64,000 nucleotides of DNA, taken from contig JACRBJ010000065.1 in assembly GCA_016234555.1 (NCBI GenBank), forward strand, positions 1-64,000, read 5' to 3'. A model generated the notes under the pieces. The model saw nothing but the letters and a program-made list of their open reading frames with translations. It searched no databases and was not told where the DNA came from. Positions 41,907 through 51,129 of the stretch are shown here, one piece after another (the first letter of the stretch is position 1; each line of letters starts with the position of its first letter). The position numbers were made by a program, and so were the translations under genes. This DNA comes from Chloroflexota bacterium (GTDB lineage: Bacteria > Chloroflexota > Anaerolineae > Anaerolineales > Villigracilaceae).

Positions 41907-44900
41907 CATGACTTCGTAAATCGTCGTGTCCTCATCATGATACACCGCTTTCCAGTATTTGCCGTCGTATTTTTCGAACTTCGCCAGCCCGTCCACCATG
42001 GGATTGATGGCAGGGTAAACATTGCGTTCCAGTTGACCGACGACGATGTATTTGATCTGGTATTTTTTCAGGAAGGAAAGCGTCACGTCGATGTCCGGTG
42101 AGACGTAGAACATGCCGATTTCGGCGACACGGTTGAAGACGGCAGTATTGGCGAGCAGGGCGCGCTGCTGGCGCTGATGCCAGTTCCAGCCGACGACGCC
42201 GGGCAGTCCCGTGTAGATTGTAAACCTTGTGCACCAGCGATATTCCGTACAGTTTGCTTCCACAATAACCGGCGACCCCTGCACGTTGTCCTGCATCCAG
42301 CGGATGGCGCGATAGTCCTGGCTCAGGTCCATCATCTGCCCATCGAAGTGTTGGGAATAATTCATGTAGGTCATGCCATCCAGCGTGTGCGGCGCATCGT
42401 TGTTCAGGCGGTCACTGATCTTGTCGGTGGTGGCGGTGACGGTGAACATGAACGCACCCGCCAAAAGGATGTACAAGCCGGTCTGGTAAATCGTCCGCCA
42501 GCGCATCCGCCAAAAGGGGAATTCATCCAGCAGCCAGCCAAAAGCCGCCGCCGCGCCGACAGCAAACAGCATCCAGGTCTGCATGTAGAGTTTGAAGATG
42601 GTGTTCATGCGCCCGATGTCGCCGCGCAAGGTGATGACTTCCACCGCCAGGGTCAGAGCCAGCCCCGTGCCGACCATCAACAGAACGCCGCGCTTGACAC
42701 CGGGCATCTGCGGACGCAGGAGGAGCAATCCCGCAATGACCGCAAGCGGCAGGGCGATCAGCGCCACCCACACGCCGTCGATGAGGAAAAACACAAAGAG
42801 AGCGAGAACAGCCGCGAGCGCGAGTTCAATCCCAATGGTGTAGGGAGCCAGCCGCTTCAAATGAGAAACCGGCGTAGCAGCCATCCACTGGCGGACTTCC
42901 CAGAAAAGCCAGAAGGCGATGATGAAGAGGAACAGTCCCCAGTGCGTGAAGTACGATGAAAGCGGCGTGCGCGAAGCCGTCCACGGGTCGATGCTGTTGT
43001 ATGCCAGACCAAACCAGCGGTCAAAGGGGGAATACATCAGCCTGCCAAGCGCGTACAAACCGACGACGAAGGCAAGCGAGAAGAGGGCGCGTCCCAGCCA
43101 GTTGGGGAGTTTGAACTTTCCACCCCACTCGAAGTGACGATTGATGGCGTAGAGCGCCGCCAGCGCGGAGAACGGGAAGAAGGTGTACAAGTCCCAGGTG
43201 TTGGTGGGTTTCAACGCGCCGATCATCAAGCCGCCGACGGCGAACGCCGCGATCCATTCGGTGCGGGTCATCTTCGCATGGCTCTTGATGAAGGCAACCG
43301 CCCAGGCGATGATGAGCAACGTCAGCGGCATGACCAGCATGTGCGCGTGCAGGTCGCTGTAAAGCAGGGTGAAAAGCGGGAACTCGGTGATTTCGTTGCC
43401 GGGTCCCGTCGGGATGACGCGGCTTGGATTCCAGTACCACTCCCCTCGTCCGATGGGCAGGGAGCCGCCGTCGAACAGTTTGAGGAAACCCTGAAACGCC
43501 CAGCCCCAACTTTGAACGAAGGTCGCATCCGAAGGGATGTTCCCCATCGGCGCAGCCATCTTCTGCAAGGCGCGGAAAATCGTCTGGATCGTGCCTTGAT
43601 TCCCAAGCAGGATGGTGAAGGTGGAGGCGGTCAAGCCCGTTGCAAGTCGAAGGTCGAAGGTCGAAGGTTCTTCGACTTTTGACTTTTGACTTTCGACTAA
43701 TGAGTAGCCAATCGCAAACGCCCCAATCGCGATCATCGCAAACCAGGTCGGCAGGATGAAGTTGTAGGCAAGCGAAGGCACAATGCCGAGCAGTTTCACC
43801 GGCGTGCCAGCCAGCACGAAGCCGTAATAATAGTAGTTGATGTAACCGCCCGCATACCACGGGTCATACGGCGGGAAGCTCGTGCTCTTCAAGACCGCGT
43901 TGAAATACGAGAAGTCCATCGGTCTCTCGCCGCCGCGCGCGGGATGCCACATGTCAGAGTTGCCGAGTCGAATCAGCAGGTCGATCAGGAAGAAGACGAG
44001 GAAGACGACTTCAACGGTGACGAAGAATCGGCGGCTGGAATTCCACTCCGCTTTGAACTGGTCGCGGCGATAAACCCACAACCCGAAGCCTGCCAGCGCG
44101 ATCAAGGCGAATACTACCCCAATGCTGGTCCGGGTGTACGGCACGCCAATCGAACCGCCCATCCACGAAATCCACGCGAGCAGGAGGATTCCCACCATGC
44201 GGCTGAGCGGATACGCATATTGACGGAGACCGGCAAACGCTGAGCGGGTGATGGGATACGAAACCAGCCCAAGCAAAAAGATGAAGAGATACCAGACCAC
44301 GACGCCCAAAGCTGGGTACTTGTTGTGGAGCCAGTCGTAGTCGAAGAGTTCGGACCAGGTCCCGCCCGCCTGCTGTGACGCGAGCCTGTCGGCAGGCAGC
44401 ATCAAGTCCCTGTAATCGTCTGCCTCCTTCGGTAAAAGGCGGACCACGCTGGTCAAGTCCACGGTGTTGAGTGAAGCGGCAAGTTTTACGGCGTCAAAGT
44501 CAGCCGTCTTTTGGAAGATCAACACCTTGGGGTGGTCGTAGAAAGTGAAAGCTTCCTCGGCGGACTGGTCGTTGATGACCAAATCTCCAAACGTCGGGTA
44601 GGACTCGAAGACCTGCGTCAGTTCAAATCCCAGCCTGCCTTTGTAGTCGCCGGGCTTCGCGGTCTCGTAGCATTCGATGATATCCGCGCCCCGCGGACAG
44701 CCCAGCAGTTCCCGGTAATAATACGTCGTCAGCGGATAGCGTTCCGGGATGCGGGTGATCTGCGCGTACTGATGGTTGGTCGGGACGACGATGAAATCGG
44801 ACTGGCTGAGGATTTGCACGAAGCGATTGAGCTTGTCGGTGTTGTCGTCCCAGTAGACTTGCAAGGTCAGGTCGCCGGGATAGATTCCGCCGTAGGCGTC

Positions 44901-46847
44901 ATAGCCGTCGATGCGGAAGGGAAGTCCCCAGTCGTAGTTGGACTCGTTCGCAATCGACGCACCGCTCAAGGTCAACCCACCGCCGAGGGTTTCAATCCGC
45001 AAATAATAAAGCCGTCCTTCCGCGAGCGGAATTGGTTCATCGAACAAAAATTCAACCTGCGGTCCGCGCGGGTCATCCGTGGACTTGGAATCCACCACCT
45101 CCGCCGTACGCGCCAGCGGGAAGTCCGGGGCAAACGACGAGTATAGGGATACGATGACCGTCGTGGGTGAAGCAAAGGAAGCCCTGGCATGGGCAAAGAC
45201 CACCCCGGAGATTTGTCCGTTATGTTTGGGAGAGAATGGAAGGGTGTATGGCGTTCCGGGCGGGATCGATGCACCTTCTGTAATGGACAAAGGCTGGTTG
45301 TAGGTTTCCCCGTCAACCGTCTCGATTTGCACATTGACCGGTCCCGGCGCATTTTGAAAGAGCCAGCGCGAAGCGGCAATGCGCGGCTCATCGCGCATGT
45401 AAATGCTCTGGAAGGCGAATGCCCAGACGGCGGTGGCGATGAGGACGAAGATGCCAGCCAAACCGACAAAAATGCGGAATGCAGAATGCAGAGTGATGAA
45501 TTTGGGATTCTGACTTCTGACCGCTTCGCGTGACTTCTGAATTTCAAAGATGAACCAAGCCGCCATCATCGCCAGCAGCGGATATATCGGCAACTGGTAG
45601 CGCATGGTCGGGTTGAATTGAAGCGACTGCCAGATAAAGTAAAACGCCGTCCAGCCCCAAAGCAGGAGATGCTGCCATTCGCCTTTGATGATGCGCCAGC
45701 CCATCAGCAGGAACCCCGCCCAGGCAAGAATGCCCAGCGGAAGTCCCAAACCCCAGATGGTCAGGTTTTCAAAGGAATATAAATGCGAGCGACGCGCCCA
45801 TTGCAGATTCCAGGGCAGGTCAGAACCATCCGCCTGACGGCGCTGCTCCATGATGTTCGAAATCCACTGGACGTTGATTCCCAGTCCCTCGAAGGCATAA
45901 GGCTGGAAGATGCGGAAGGAAAGCAGAGTGGCAAGTCCACCGGCAATAAGGAATACAGTAATCAGTGACCAGTAATCCCCTACGGGGACGATGTCAGTTG
46001 ATGAGTGGTCATCAGTGGTCGGCGACTCAGACTTGCGGTCATGGACAAAGTAGCGAATCACAAACGCGCCGGGCAACATGATCGCCAGCGCCGCCGCGTT
46101 AATCTTGGATGCCATCGCCATGCCGAGCATCCAGCCAAAGCCGATGCTGAGCCAAAGGAGCGGATTCGTAAGGTAATTGGTAATCAGGTAATTGGAGAAT
46201 GGGCGGTTGGGCTGATCGTCATTCACTGCCGCCCGATTTACATTCTTTCGATTGACGATTTCCACCGCAAAGAGGATCGCCAGGAACATGAACAGGTTGA
46301 CGTACAGGTCGGTGGTGAAGAAATGCGACTGTTGGATCTGCATCACCGTCAGCGAGGAAAAGGTCGCGGCGAAGAGGGCAACCCGCCGTCCGTACAGGTT
46401 GGAGACAACCAGGTAAAGCACGAAGATGGTCAGCAAATCCACCAGCGCGGACATCTGCCGCGCGAACAGCTTCAAAGTCCCCAGGTCGTCCATCCCAAAT
46501 GCTTCCGACGTAACGCGGAGCCAGGTCATCGGGAGGTTGCCGTAGACGAAGAAGGAATATCCGCGATTATGCGGGTTGAGCGACGACTTCGCCGTGTCGA
46601 AATATTCGAGCGGATTCAGCCAGCGCTTTTGGTCTTCGGGGCAAAGGTCGGTGGGGACATTTTCAAGTTCGCAGGTGTGCGCGTCGAGGGCGCCCAGGAC
46701 CCCGCTCAAAAATAATTCATCGGGATGCTGGTGATAGCCCTCGCCCCAGTCCGAACCCGCGAAACGCAACCATCCCGCCAGAAGCAGGACGAGAATAAAA
46801 AGCAAATCGTAAAGCCAGGCACGCTTTTCTGTTTTTGTATTTTCCAT
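41901..46847 (-). CDS. Giant GT-C + DUF2298 fusion membrane protein
   Basis: 1648 residues. The N-terminal half (about 1-830) is a GT39/PMT-like GT-C transferase: WLRFAGSDWGEGYHQHPDEL with the D-E acidic motif, TM helices and an outer domain. The C-terminal half (about 860-1648) is a DUF2298 unit: YLFIFLLGLVSYPITRSAF, YFNAVLKSTSFPPYDPWYAGG and INYYYYGFV. Elsewhere these are two proteins; here they are joined. ATG 46847 follows AGGA; the longer start at 46901 lies inside a palindromic repeat and is rejected. Four heptamer repeats lie in its loops. A role in surface glycan assembly is inferred. Confidence 0.85.
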   Translation of the reverse strand: MENTKTEKRAWLYDLLFILVLLLAGWLRFAGSDWGEGYHQHPDELFLSGVLGALDAHTCELENVPTDLCPEDQKRWLNPLEYFDTAKSSLNPHNRGYSFFVYGNLPMTWLRVTSEAFGMDDLGTLKLFARQMSALVDLLTIFVLYLVVSNLYGRRVALFAATFSSLTVMQIQQSHFFTTDLYVNLFMFLAILFAVEIVNRKNVNRAAVNDDQPNRPFSNYLITNYLTNPLLWLSIGFGWMLGMAMASKINAAALAIMLPGAFVIRYFVHDRKSESPTTDDHSSTDIVPVGDYWSLITVFLIAGGLATLLSFRIFQPYAFEGLGINVQWISNIMEQRRQADGSDLPWNLQWARRSHLYSFENLTIWGLGLPLGILAWAGFLLMGWRIIKGEWQHLLLWGWTAFYFIWQSLQFNPTMRYQLPIYPLLAMMAAWFIFEIQKSREAVRSQNPKFITLHSAFRIFVGLAGIFVLIATAVWAFAFQSIYMRDEPRIAASRWLFQNAPGPVNVQIETVDGETYNQPLSITEGASIPPGTPYTLPFSPKHNGQISGVVFAHARASFASPTTVIVSLYSSFAPDFPLARTAEVVDSKSTDDPRGPQVEFLFDEPIPLAEGRLYYLRIETLGGGLTLSGASIANESNYDWGLPFRIDGYDAYGGIYPGDLTLQVYWDDNTDKLNRFVQILSQSDFIVVPTNHQYAQITRIPERYPLTTYYYRELLGCPRGADIIECYETAKPGDYKGRLGFELTQVFESYPTFGDLVINDQSAEEAFTFYDHPKVLIFQKTADFDAVKLAASLNTVDLTSVVRLLPKEADDYRDLMLPADRLASQQAGGTWSELFDYDWLHNKYPALGVVVWYLFIFLLGLVSYPITRSAFAGLRQYAYPLSRMVGILLLAWISWMGGSIGVPYTRTSIGVVFALIALAGFGLWVYRRDQFKAEWNSSRRFFVTVEVVFLVFFLIDLLIRLGNSDMWHPARGGERPMDFSYFNAVLKSTSFPPYDPWYAGGYINYYYYGFVLAGTPVKLLGIVPSLAYNFILPTWFAMIAIGAFAIGYSLVESQKSKVEEPSTFDLRLATGLTASTFTILLGNQGTIQTIFRALQKMAAPMGNIPSDATFVQSWGWAFQGFLKLFDGGSLPIGRGEWYWNPSRVIPTGPGNEITEFPLFTLLYSDLHAHMLVMPLTLLIIAWAVAFIKSHAKMTRTEWIAAFAVGGLMIGALKPTNTWDLYTFFPFSALAALYAINRHFEWGGKFKLPNWLGRALFSLAFVVGLYALGRLMYSPFDRWFGLAYNSIDPWTASRTPLSSYFTHWGLFLFIIAFWLFWEVRQWMAATPVSHLKRLAPYTIGIELALAAVLALFVFFLIDGVWVALIALPLAVIAGLLLLRPQMPGVKRGVLLMVGTGLALTLAVEVITLRGDIGRMNTIFKLYMQTWMLFAVGAAAAFGWLLDEFPFWRMRWRTIYQTGLYILLAGAFMFTVTATTDKISDRLNNDAPHTLDGMTYMNYSQHFDGQMMDLSQDYRAIRWMQDNVQGSPVIVEANCTEYRWCTRFTIYTGLPGVVGWNWHQRQQRALLANTAVFNRVAEIGMFYVSPDIDVTLSFLKKYQIKYIVVGQLERNVYPAINPMVDGLAKFEKYDGKYWKAVYHDEDTTIYEVMP
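43646..43701. repeat. 8-unit 7-nt tandem repeat in the fusion gene
   Basis: GTCGAAG three times, GTTCTTC, then GACTTTT, GACTTTT, GACTTTC, GACTAAT. The second half resembles the complement of the first. Encodes the loop ESQKSKVEEPSTFDLR. Confidence 0.88.
45475..45544. repeat. Degenerate 7-nt repeat in the fusion gene
   Basis: CGGAATG, CAGAATG, CAGAGTG, ATGAATT, TGGGATT, CTGACTT, CTGACCG and three weaker units. Encodes a loop (about 434-458) before a TM helix. Confidence 0.65.
45956..46022. repeat. Degenerate 7-nt repeat in the fusion gene
   Basis: CAGTAAT, CAGTGAC, CAGTAAT, then an interruption, then CAGTTGA and TCAGTGGTC-type units. Encodes a Ser/Thr/Asp-rich loop (about 275-297). Confidence 0.6.
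46172..46200. repeat. 4-unit 7-nt repeat in the fusion gene
   Basis: GGTAATT, GGTAATC, AGGTAATT, GGAGAAT. Same family as the dnaE leader repeat. Confidence 0.65.
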
Positions 46848-46862
46848 ATTGTTCCAGGAACA

Positions 46863-46922
46863 GTCGGAGTCCAGAAGTTCTACTTCTGGACATATCCGCA
46901 AGTAGAACTTGCGGACTCCGAC
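46863..46922. repeat. 60-bp element with terminal inverted repeats and two inner hairpins
   Basis: Ends are GTCGGAGTCC and GGACTCCGAC, perfect inverted 10-mers. Inside are CCAGAAG-TTCTA-CTTCTGG and CCGCAAG-TAGAA-CTTGCGG. It lies 3 bp past the stop of the GT-C gene at 46926 and upstream of the fusion gene. The arrangement is that of a REP-doublet/MITE-like non-coding repeat. Confidence 0.8.
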
Positions 46923-46925
46923 CAG

Positions 46926-49061
46926 TTATTTTTCAATCATCAAAACCATGAAATCCTTGCCGGGGTATTTGGAAGTATAGCGGATATAAGTCCCGTTCGG
47001 ATAAAGCTGCTTGAGCGCATTCTCGGTCGGCAAGTCATCCGCACGATACATAATCATCTTGGGACCGCGCACGGCAATCGTTTTGGCAAAGTCCTCGGGC
47101 CAGAGCGCAAAATCGCGGTTGGGGATTCCCGCCCAAACGCCGGGCAGGCGCGTATCGACCCAATGCGGGAACGGCACGATCCAGACCGAATCCGTCGTCC
47201 CGTGTTCGTTGCGGAAGTCGCTGATCAACGCGCCCATCTCGGAGGTGTTCCACGCCCCCGCCTTGAAACTCTCATCGAACTTGTGGAAGACAAGACCATA
47301 ATTTTGATATGCGGACGCAGCGAACAGGAGACCGGTCAACCCGTAGGCGATGATCGTCCGTTTCTTGTCCCCGCCCAGGCTTGAGACGAAACCATCGAGC
47401 GCCAGCCCGCTGACAACGAAGACCGCCACCGCCGCCCCACCAGTTCGGTTCAACGATGGATTCTCGCCGGGGAAAGCCAGCGAAAGAACAGACGGCAGAA
47501 GCAGGATGGGAATCGAGACCAGCAGGAACAGGTCGCGCCAATCGCGCTGGCGCACGTAGCGCACAACCAGAAGCAGGATTCCAATCACGAACAACGCGCC
47601 GGTCACCACATCCAACGCGGGACGTCCCGGCACGGAATGAACCCAGATGCTGCCGTTATCCCAGTTGAACATCAACAGGGCCTTGTACATATTGGAAAGG
47701 AACACCTGCCATGCGGGCGCAGGCAACGCCGCCTCCGCGGAGGTCAGGCGGGTCAAGGCACGATAGCCGAAGATGTCAGGGTTTCCGAGCCAGAATCGCA
47801 GGAGCGGAATAAAGACAATGAGCGAAACAATCACCAAAATGACAAGCCACCAAAGCGATTGAACTGCGCTTTCCTTCGTCCACATGTGAAGGACATAAAT
47901 GATAAAGGCAGCAATTACCAAAAGCGGCACGATGCGGAAGGGACTGTACCCATGCAAACCAAGCCCGAGGAAGAGTCCTGCCAGCAGGAAGTCGTTTCGG
48001 TTGCGGGTTCGCAATCCGCGGACGAGGTAAAAGAACAGCGGCGCGACGAAGACCGGGTACAACGGAAAACGCAACCCAATGCGGGAGATCAGGTTGGTCC
48101 AGTAGCCAATCCCAAAAAGGAAGAGTGCAAACAATCCCGCGCGCGCTCCGCCGTATTCTTTGCCAAGCAGGTAAACGTAGGGGATGGTCAGGATGCCAAT
48201 CAGCGCCGTGCCGAGTTTTAGGCTCAGGAAGGAAAGTCCCGTGCGGAAGATGAGGGCTGTAAACAAAGTCCAATACATCTGGATGGCTTCACGTCCCGTG
48301 TTGCGGGTGAAGAAAACCTTGTATTGTCCCTGCGTGATGTCGTACACGTCGAGGATTTTTTCGGCGTGATCGCTGAACGGTTCGGCGGGAACGGCGTCGA
48401 TGCGGTAAAGCCTGAAAAAGAGCGCAACCCCAAAGGCGGCAGCAACCAGCACTCCAAAGATTATCTTTTTGCGACGAGTTTCGGGAGTTACATCCTGCAC
48501 AACCTTGGGAATCCGCAGCCACAAACCGAGAAAGAACAGGACAATCGCAAGCAGCCAAAAGCCGAGATTGAATAACGTGAAAACGCCATCGCCAAAGTCC
48601 CAAAAGGCGATCAGGGCAAAGATGATTGAAAAGATGAACGGGACGAGACGTGTGGTCAAATCGTCGGGCGTGTGACGGTGAAGCGGCAGGGCAGGTAGAT
48701 GCCACTCGTTCTTGACGTATGCCCAGAGAGCGAATCCCGCCGCGAGGACGTACAACGCCAGCGCGATGCTTACCTGACGATTGGGCGGCTCCAGCGCAGC
48801 CTGCGCGACCAAAGCGAGGAAAAGCGCCAGAGTCGAGCGCCAGGGGAAATAATCCACGCGGACTGGTTCTTCGGGAAGCCCTTCGGGCATAGCCTGCGCC
48901 ACTTCCAGCGCAAGCTCGCGGTCGAGTTCGGCGCGGCGGCGGGCATCCCACATGGATTGGATGAAATTAAAAAAGGAACGCCAGTCCTTCGTCACGGACT
49001 TGTACAAATCGAGGACGCTGGGTTCCTGTTCGGGTGTCTGCTGGGGTGTTTCGTCGGTCAT
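46926..49061 (-). CDS. GT39/PMT-like membrane glycosyltransferase
   Basis: 711 residues. A soluble, acidic N-terminal extension of about 75 residues is unusual. Then about twelve hydrophobic segments (GT-C), with FFRLYRIDAVPAEPFSDHAEK carrying the acid pair in the first loop, YTNLISRIGLRFPLYP and later FAGALHTN-free outer domain. The family transfers sugars from polyprenyl phosphates on the outer face. It sits between the fusion gene and the methyltransferase. The acceptor is unknown. Confidence 0.8.
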   Translation of the reverse strand: MTDETPQQTPEQEPSVLDLYKSVTKDWRSFFNFIQSMWDARRRAELDRELALEVAQAMPEGLPEEPVRVDYFPWRSTLALFLALVAQAALEPPNRQVSIALALYVLAAGFALWAYVKNEWHLPALPLHRHTPDDLTTRLVPFIFSIIFALIAFWDFGDGVFTLFNLGFWLLAIVLFFLGLWLRIPKVVQDVTPETRRKKIIFGVLVAAAFGVALFFRLYRIDAVPAEPFSDHAEKILDVYDITQGQYKVFFTRNTGREAIQMYWTLFTALIFRTGLSFLSLKLGTALIGILTIPYVYLLGKEYGGARAGLFALFLFGIGYWTNLISRIGLRFPLYPVFVAPLFFYLVRGLRTRNRNDFLLAGLFLGLGLHGYSPFRIVPLLVIAAFIIYVLHMWTKESAVQSLWWLVILVIVSLIVFIPLLRFWLGNPDIFGYRALTRLTSAEAALPAPAWQVFLSNMYKALLMFNWDNGSIWVHSVPGRPALDVVTGALFVIGILLLVVRYVRQRDWRDLFLLVSIPILLLPSVLSLAFPGENPSLNRTGGAAVAVFVVSGLALDGFVSSLGGDKKRTIIAYGLTGLLFAASAYQNYGLVFHKFDESFKAGAWNTSEMGALISDFRNEHGTTDSVWIVPFPHWVDTRLPGVWAGIPNRDFALWPEDFAKTIAVRGPKMIMYRADDLPTENALKQLYPNGTYIRYTSKYPGKDFMVLMIEK

Positions 49062-49118
49062 ATCCGCCCAAGTTTACTTCAACTTTGGATTTGGTTGGGT
49101 GGTCTTATCCGGGATTTA

Positions 49119-49154
49119 TTTGGTAGGGGCAGATCGCGATCTGCCCCTACCAAA
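49119..49154. repeat. 36-bp perfect palindrome with GTAGGGGC core
   Basis: TTTGGTAGGGGCAGATCG is followed without a loop by its exact reverse complement. It lies just after the methyltransferase stop (49157) and before the GT-C start. The GTAGGGGC end matches the element at 58036. It may also act as a transcription terminator. Confidence 0.85.
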
Positions 49155-49156
49155 AT

Positions 49157-49951
49157 CTACTTTTTCCTCGCCACGTAAAACGTGTACGCCCCCTGCGGAT
49201 GGTCTGGCACTTCTACGAATTTTCGCAGGTACTTTTCGGTGAAATATAAATTCCAGCGGGTGGGGGAAAGAATCCACTTCCCAAACAGGAAATGGGAAAT
49301 CCAACTCGGAAGCCCAAAGTAATGTCCCCACTCCAGCGCGGACAATGCCTGCGGCGAAAAGTAATGCCACCAGCGCTCCAGCATGAATCCGTTGGCTTCG
49401 AGCCGCGCCTGCCACACGAACGGGTCGTCGCAGTGGTGATGGCGAGAAATCTTGTTGAAGAAGGCGCGGTACAAGTCACCTAGAAAACGCAGACCAATCT
49501 TGTCCAGCGCACGTCCGATCGACAGAGTCGGCAGGAAGTTGTGGTTCGGCACGCAAAAAACAAACGGCGCGCCAGGCTTCAACACGCGGCTGGTTTCCCT
49601 GACCACCAAATCCACATACGGGATGTGTTCCAACACCGAGTTGGAAAAGGCGGAGGAAAAATATCCGTCGGGGAAAGGCATTGTGCCACCGTCAGATTCC
49701 ACCAGCAGGTTGTATTTCCCGTAAGACTTTGCCTCGTGAATGGGACCATGCCACGGGTCGAGTCCCACATCGATATTGCGGTCAAACGTCAGCGCGGCAA
49801 AGTTGCCGTCGCCACAGCCCACATCCAGAATCGGAGAGGGCAGGCCGAGGTCCTGGTAGTAGGCGCTTTCCACGGCGCGCAAAAAGGCGCGGAAGTAGGG
49901 AAGTCCACTGAGATGAAGGAAGAGAAAATCCTTCGATTGACGATTGTTCAT
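49157..49951 (-). CDS. Class I SAM-dependent methyltransferase
   Basis: 264 residues. Motif I is ILDVGCGDGNFAAL (about 40-53). GGTMPFPDGYFSSAFSNSVL is the post-motif region of Methyltransf_11-type enzymes. The C-terminal part (about 150-264) is Trp/Tyr/His-rich and specific to this group. The first residues MNNRQSKDF are encoded by a heptamer repeat (TCGATTG, ACGATTG), so the true start may be later. It overlaps the GT4 gene by ATGA. Confidence 0.85.
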   Translation of the reverse strand: MNNRQSKDFLFLHLSGLPYFRAFLRAVESAYYQDLGLPSPILDVGCGDGNFAALTFDRNIDVGLDPWHGPIHEAKSYGKYNLLVESDGGTMPFPDGYFSSAFSNSVLEHIPYVDLVVRETSRVLKPGAPFVFCVPNHNFLPTLSIGRALDKIGLRFLGDLYRAFFNKISRHHHCDDPFVWQARLEANGFMLERWWHYFSPQALSALEWGHYFGLPSWISHFLFGKWILSPTRWNLYFTEKYLRKFVEVPDHPQGAYTFYVARKK

Positions 49952-51105
49952 CGTTTCATCAACCTTTGAAACAACTTTTCATATTCCTGCGCAATGGAAT
50001 CAGGGTCATAGGATTTTTTGATCGCATCCAAATCACCACGATATTTTTCTGGATTGTCCAGCACGCCCAAAATTGATTCAGCCAGCGAGGCGGAATCTCC
50101 GATTTGAGAGACCAGTCCCATGCCATGCATCTGGACGGGACGGCGCACGCCCGGCAACGCGGACGGCACGCAAGGCACGCCGTTCATCATCGCTTCGATT
50201 TGCACCAAACCAAACGCTTCGGTGGAGTTGAGCGAGGGGACGGTCAGCACGTCGAGGTTGGGATAAAAAGCCGCCATCTGGGCAGGGTCGAGATTGCCAA
50301 GGAAAGTCCAATGTCCCTGAACTTCATACTCGCGGATGCGCGGCATGAGTCGGGCGGAGTACGCCTGCTCCCCCATCACATCCTGATAGGTCCCGGCGAA
50401 TAATACCTGCGCCTTGGGATGTTTTTCCAAAATGATGGGAAGCGCATCCAGCAAAACTTCCACACCCTTTTCAGACGCGAAGCGCGCCGCCATGCCGATG
50501 ACGGGCTTGCGCACATCGATGTGATGTTCACAGGCAAAAGCGGAAACGCCCATGGGCAGGGGGGATGGCAGTTCAACGGGCGGCAGGATCGGGGTCAACT
50601 TGGATTTGTAACGTGAGAGGAAGGGTGAGTTGTCGGCGTAGTCCTGGGTATAGGTGACGATGTGATTCGCCAGCCGCCCCGCCATGTCGTTTTGAAAGTC
50701 CACCACAAAGTTGACGAGGCGGTTGAACACGCCCATCGGGAGCTGCACGTCACAGTGATAGGTCAACACGGCGGGCTTGCCAAACAAGCGGGCACGGAGG
50801 GCGACACCGGGCGCGTCGAATTGCGGAAGGTGCAGTTGGACAACGTCATGCTGGGCGACCAGTTTCGTGGCGACCAGCCCAAAAGTCGGGGCGAGGACTC
50901 CCTTGCTGACCCGCGCCATCACGGGGACACGAATCACACGCACGCCGTCCATCACTTCCTCAGGCGGAAGCGACGGGTCGTAGTGCGTGGTCATCACGGT
51001 GACTTGATGTCCGCGTTTAACGAAGGCGCGCGCGAGGCGCTCGGCGTAGATGGTCAGTCCGCTGGTGTGCGGACGGTAATAGGTAAGTACGGTCAGGATT
51101 TTCAT
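49948..51105 (-). CDS. Glycosyltransferase family 4
   Basis: 385 residues. MKILTVLTYYRPHTSGLTIYAERLA is the usual GT4 N-terminus with the SG loop. VIGMAARFASEKGVEVLLDAL, YPNLDVLTVPSLNSTEAFGLVQIEAM and GVPCV carry the donor-binding ESFGxxxxEA-type motif (STEAFGLVQIEA). It transfers a nucleotide-sugar to a glycan or lipid. ATG 51105 has TATAAT 10 nt upstream. It is translationally coupled to the methyltransferase. Confidence 0.9.
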   Translation of the reverse strand: MKILTVLTYYRPHTSGLTIYAERLARAFVKRGHQVTVMTTHYDPSLPPEEVMDGVRVIRVPVMARVSKGVLAPTFGLVATKLVAQHDVVQLHLPQFDAPGVALRARLFGKPAVLTYHCDVQLPMGVFNRLVNFVVDFQNDMAGRLANHIVTYTQDYADNSPFLSRYKSKLTPILPPVELPSPLPMGVSAFACEHHIDVRKPVIGMAARFASEKGVEVLLDALPIILEKHPKAQVLFAGTYQDVMGEQAYSARLMPRIREYEVQGHWTFLGNLDPAQMAAFYPNLDVLTVPSLNSTEAFGLVQIEAMMNGVPCVPSALPGVRRPVQMHGMGLVSQIGDSASLAESILGVLDNPEKYRGDLDAIKKSYDPDSIAQEYEKLFQRLMKR

Positions 51106-51115
51106 ACGGCGGGGG

Positions 51116-51121
51116 ATTATA
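51116..51121 (-). promoter_or_regulatory. -10 box of the GT4 gene
   Basis: TATAAT on the reverse strand ends 10 nt before the ATG at 51105. No Shine-Dalgarno, so a near-leaderless mRNA is expected. Confidence 0.5.
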
Positions 51122-51129
51122 CCCTTCAC

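Noticed and set aside
46848..46901. 18-codon N-terminal extension of the fusion gene
   Set aside because: It runs back into the 46863-46922 palindromic element; the family start is MENTKTEKRAW at 46847 with AGGA upstream.
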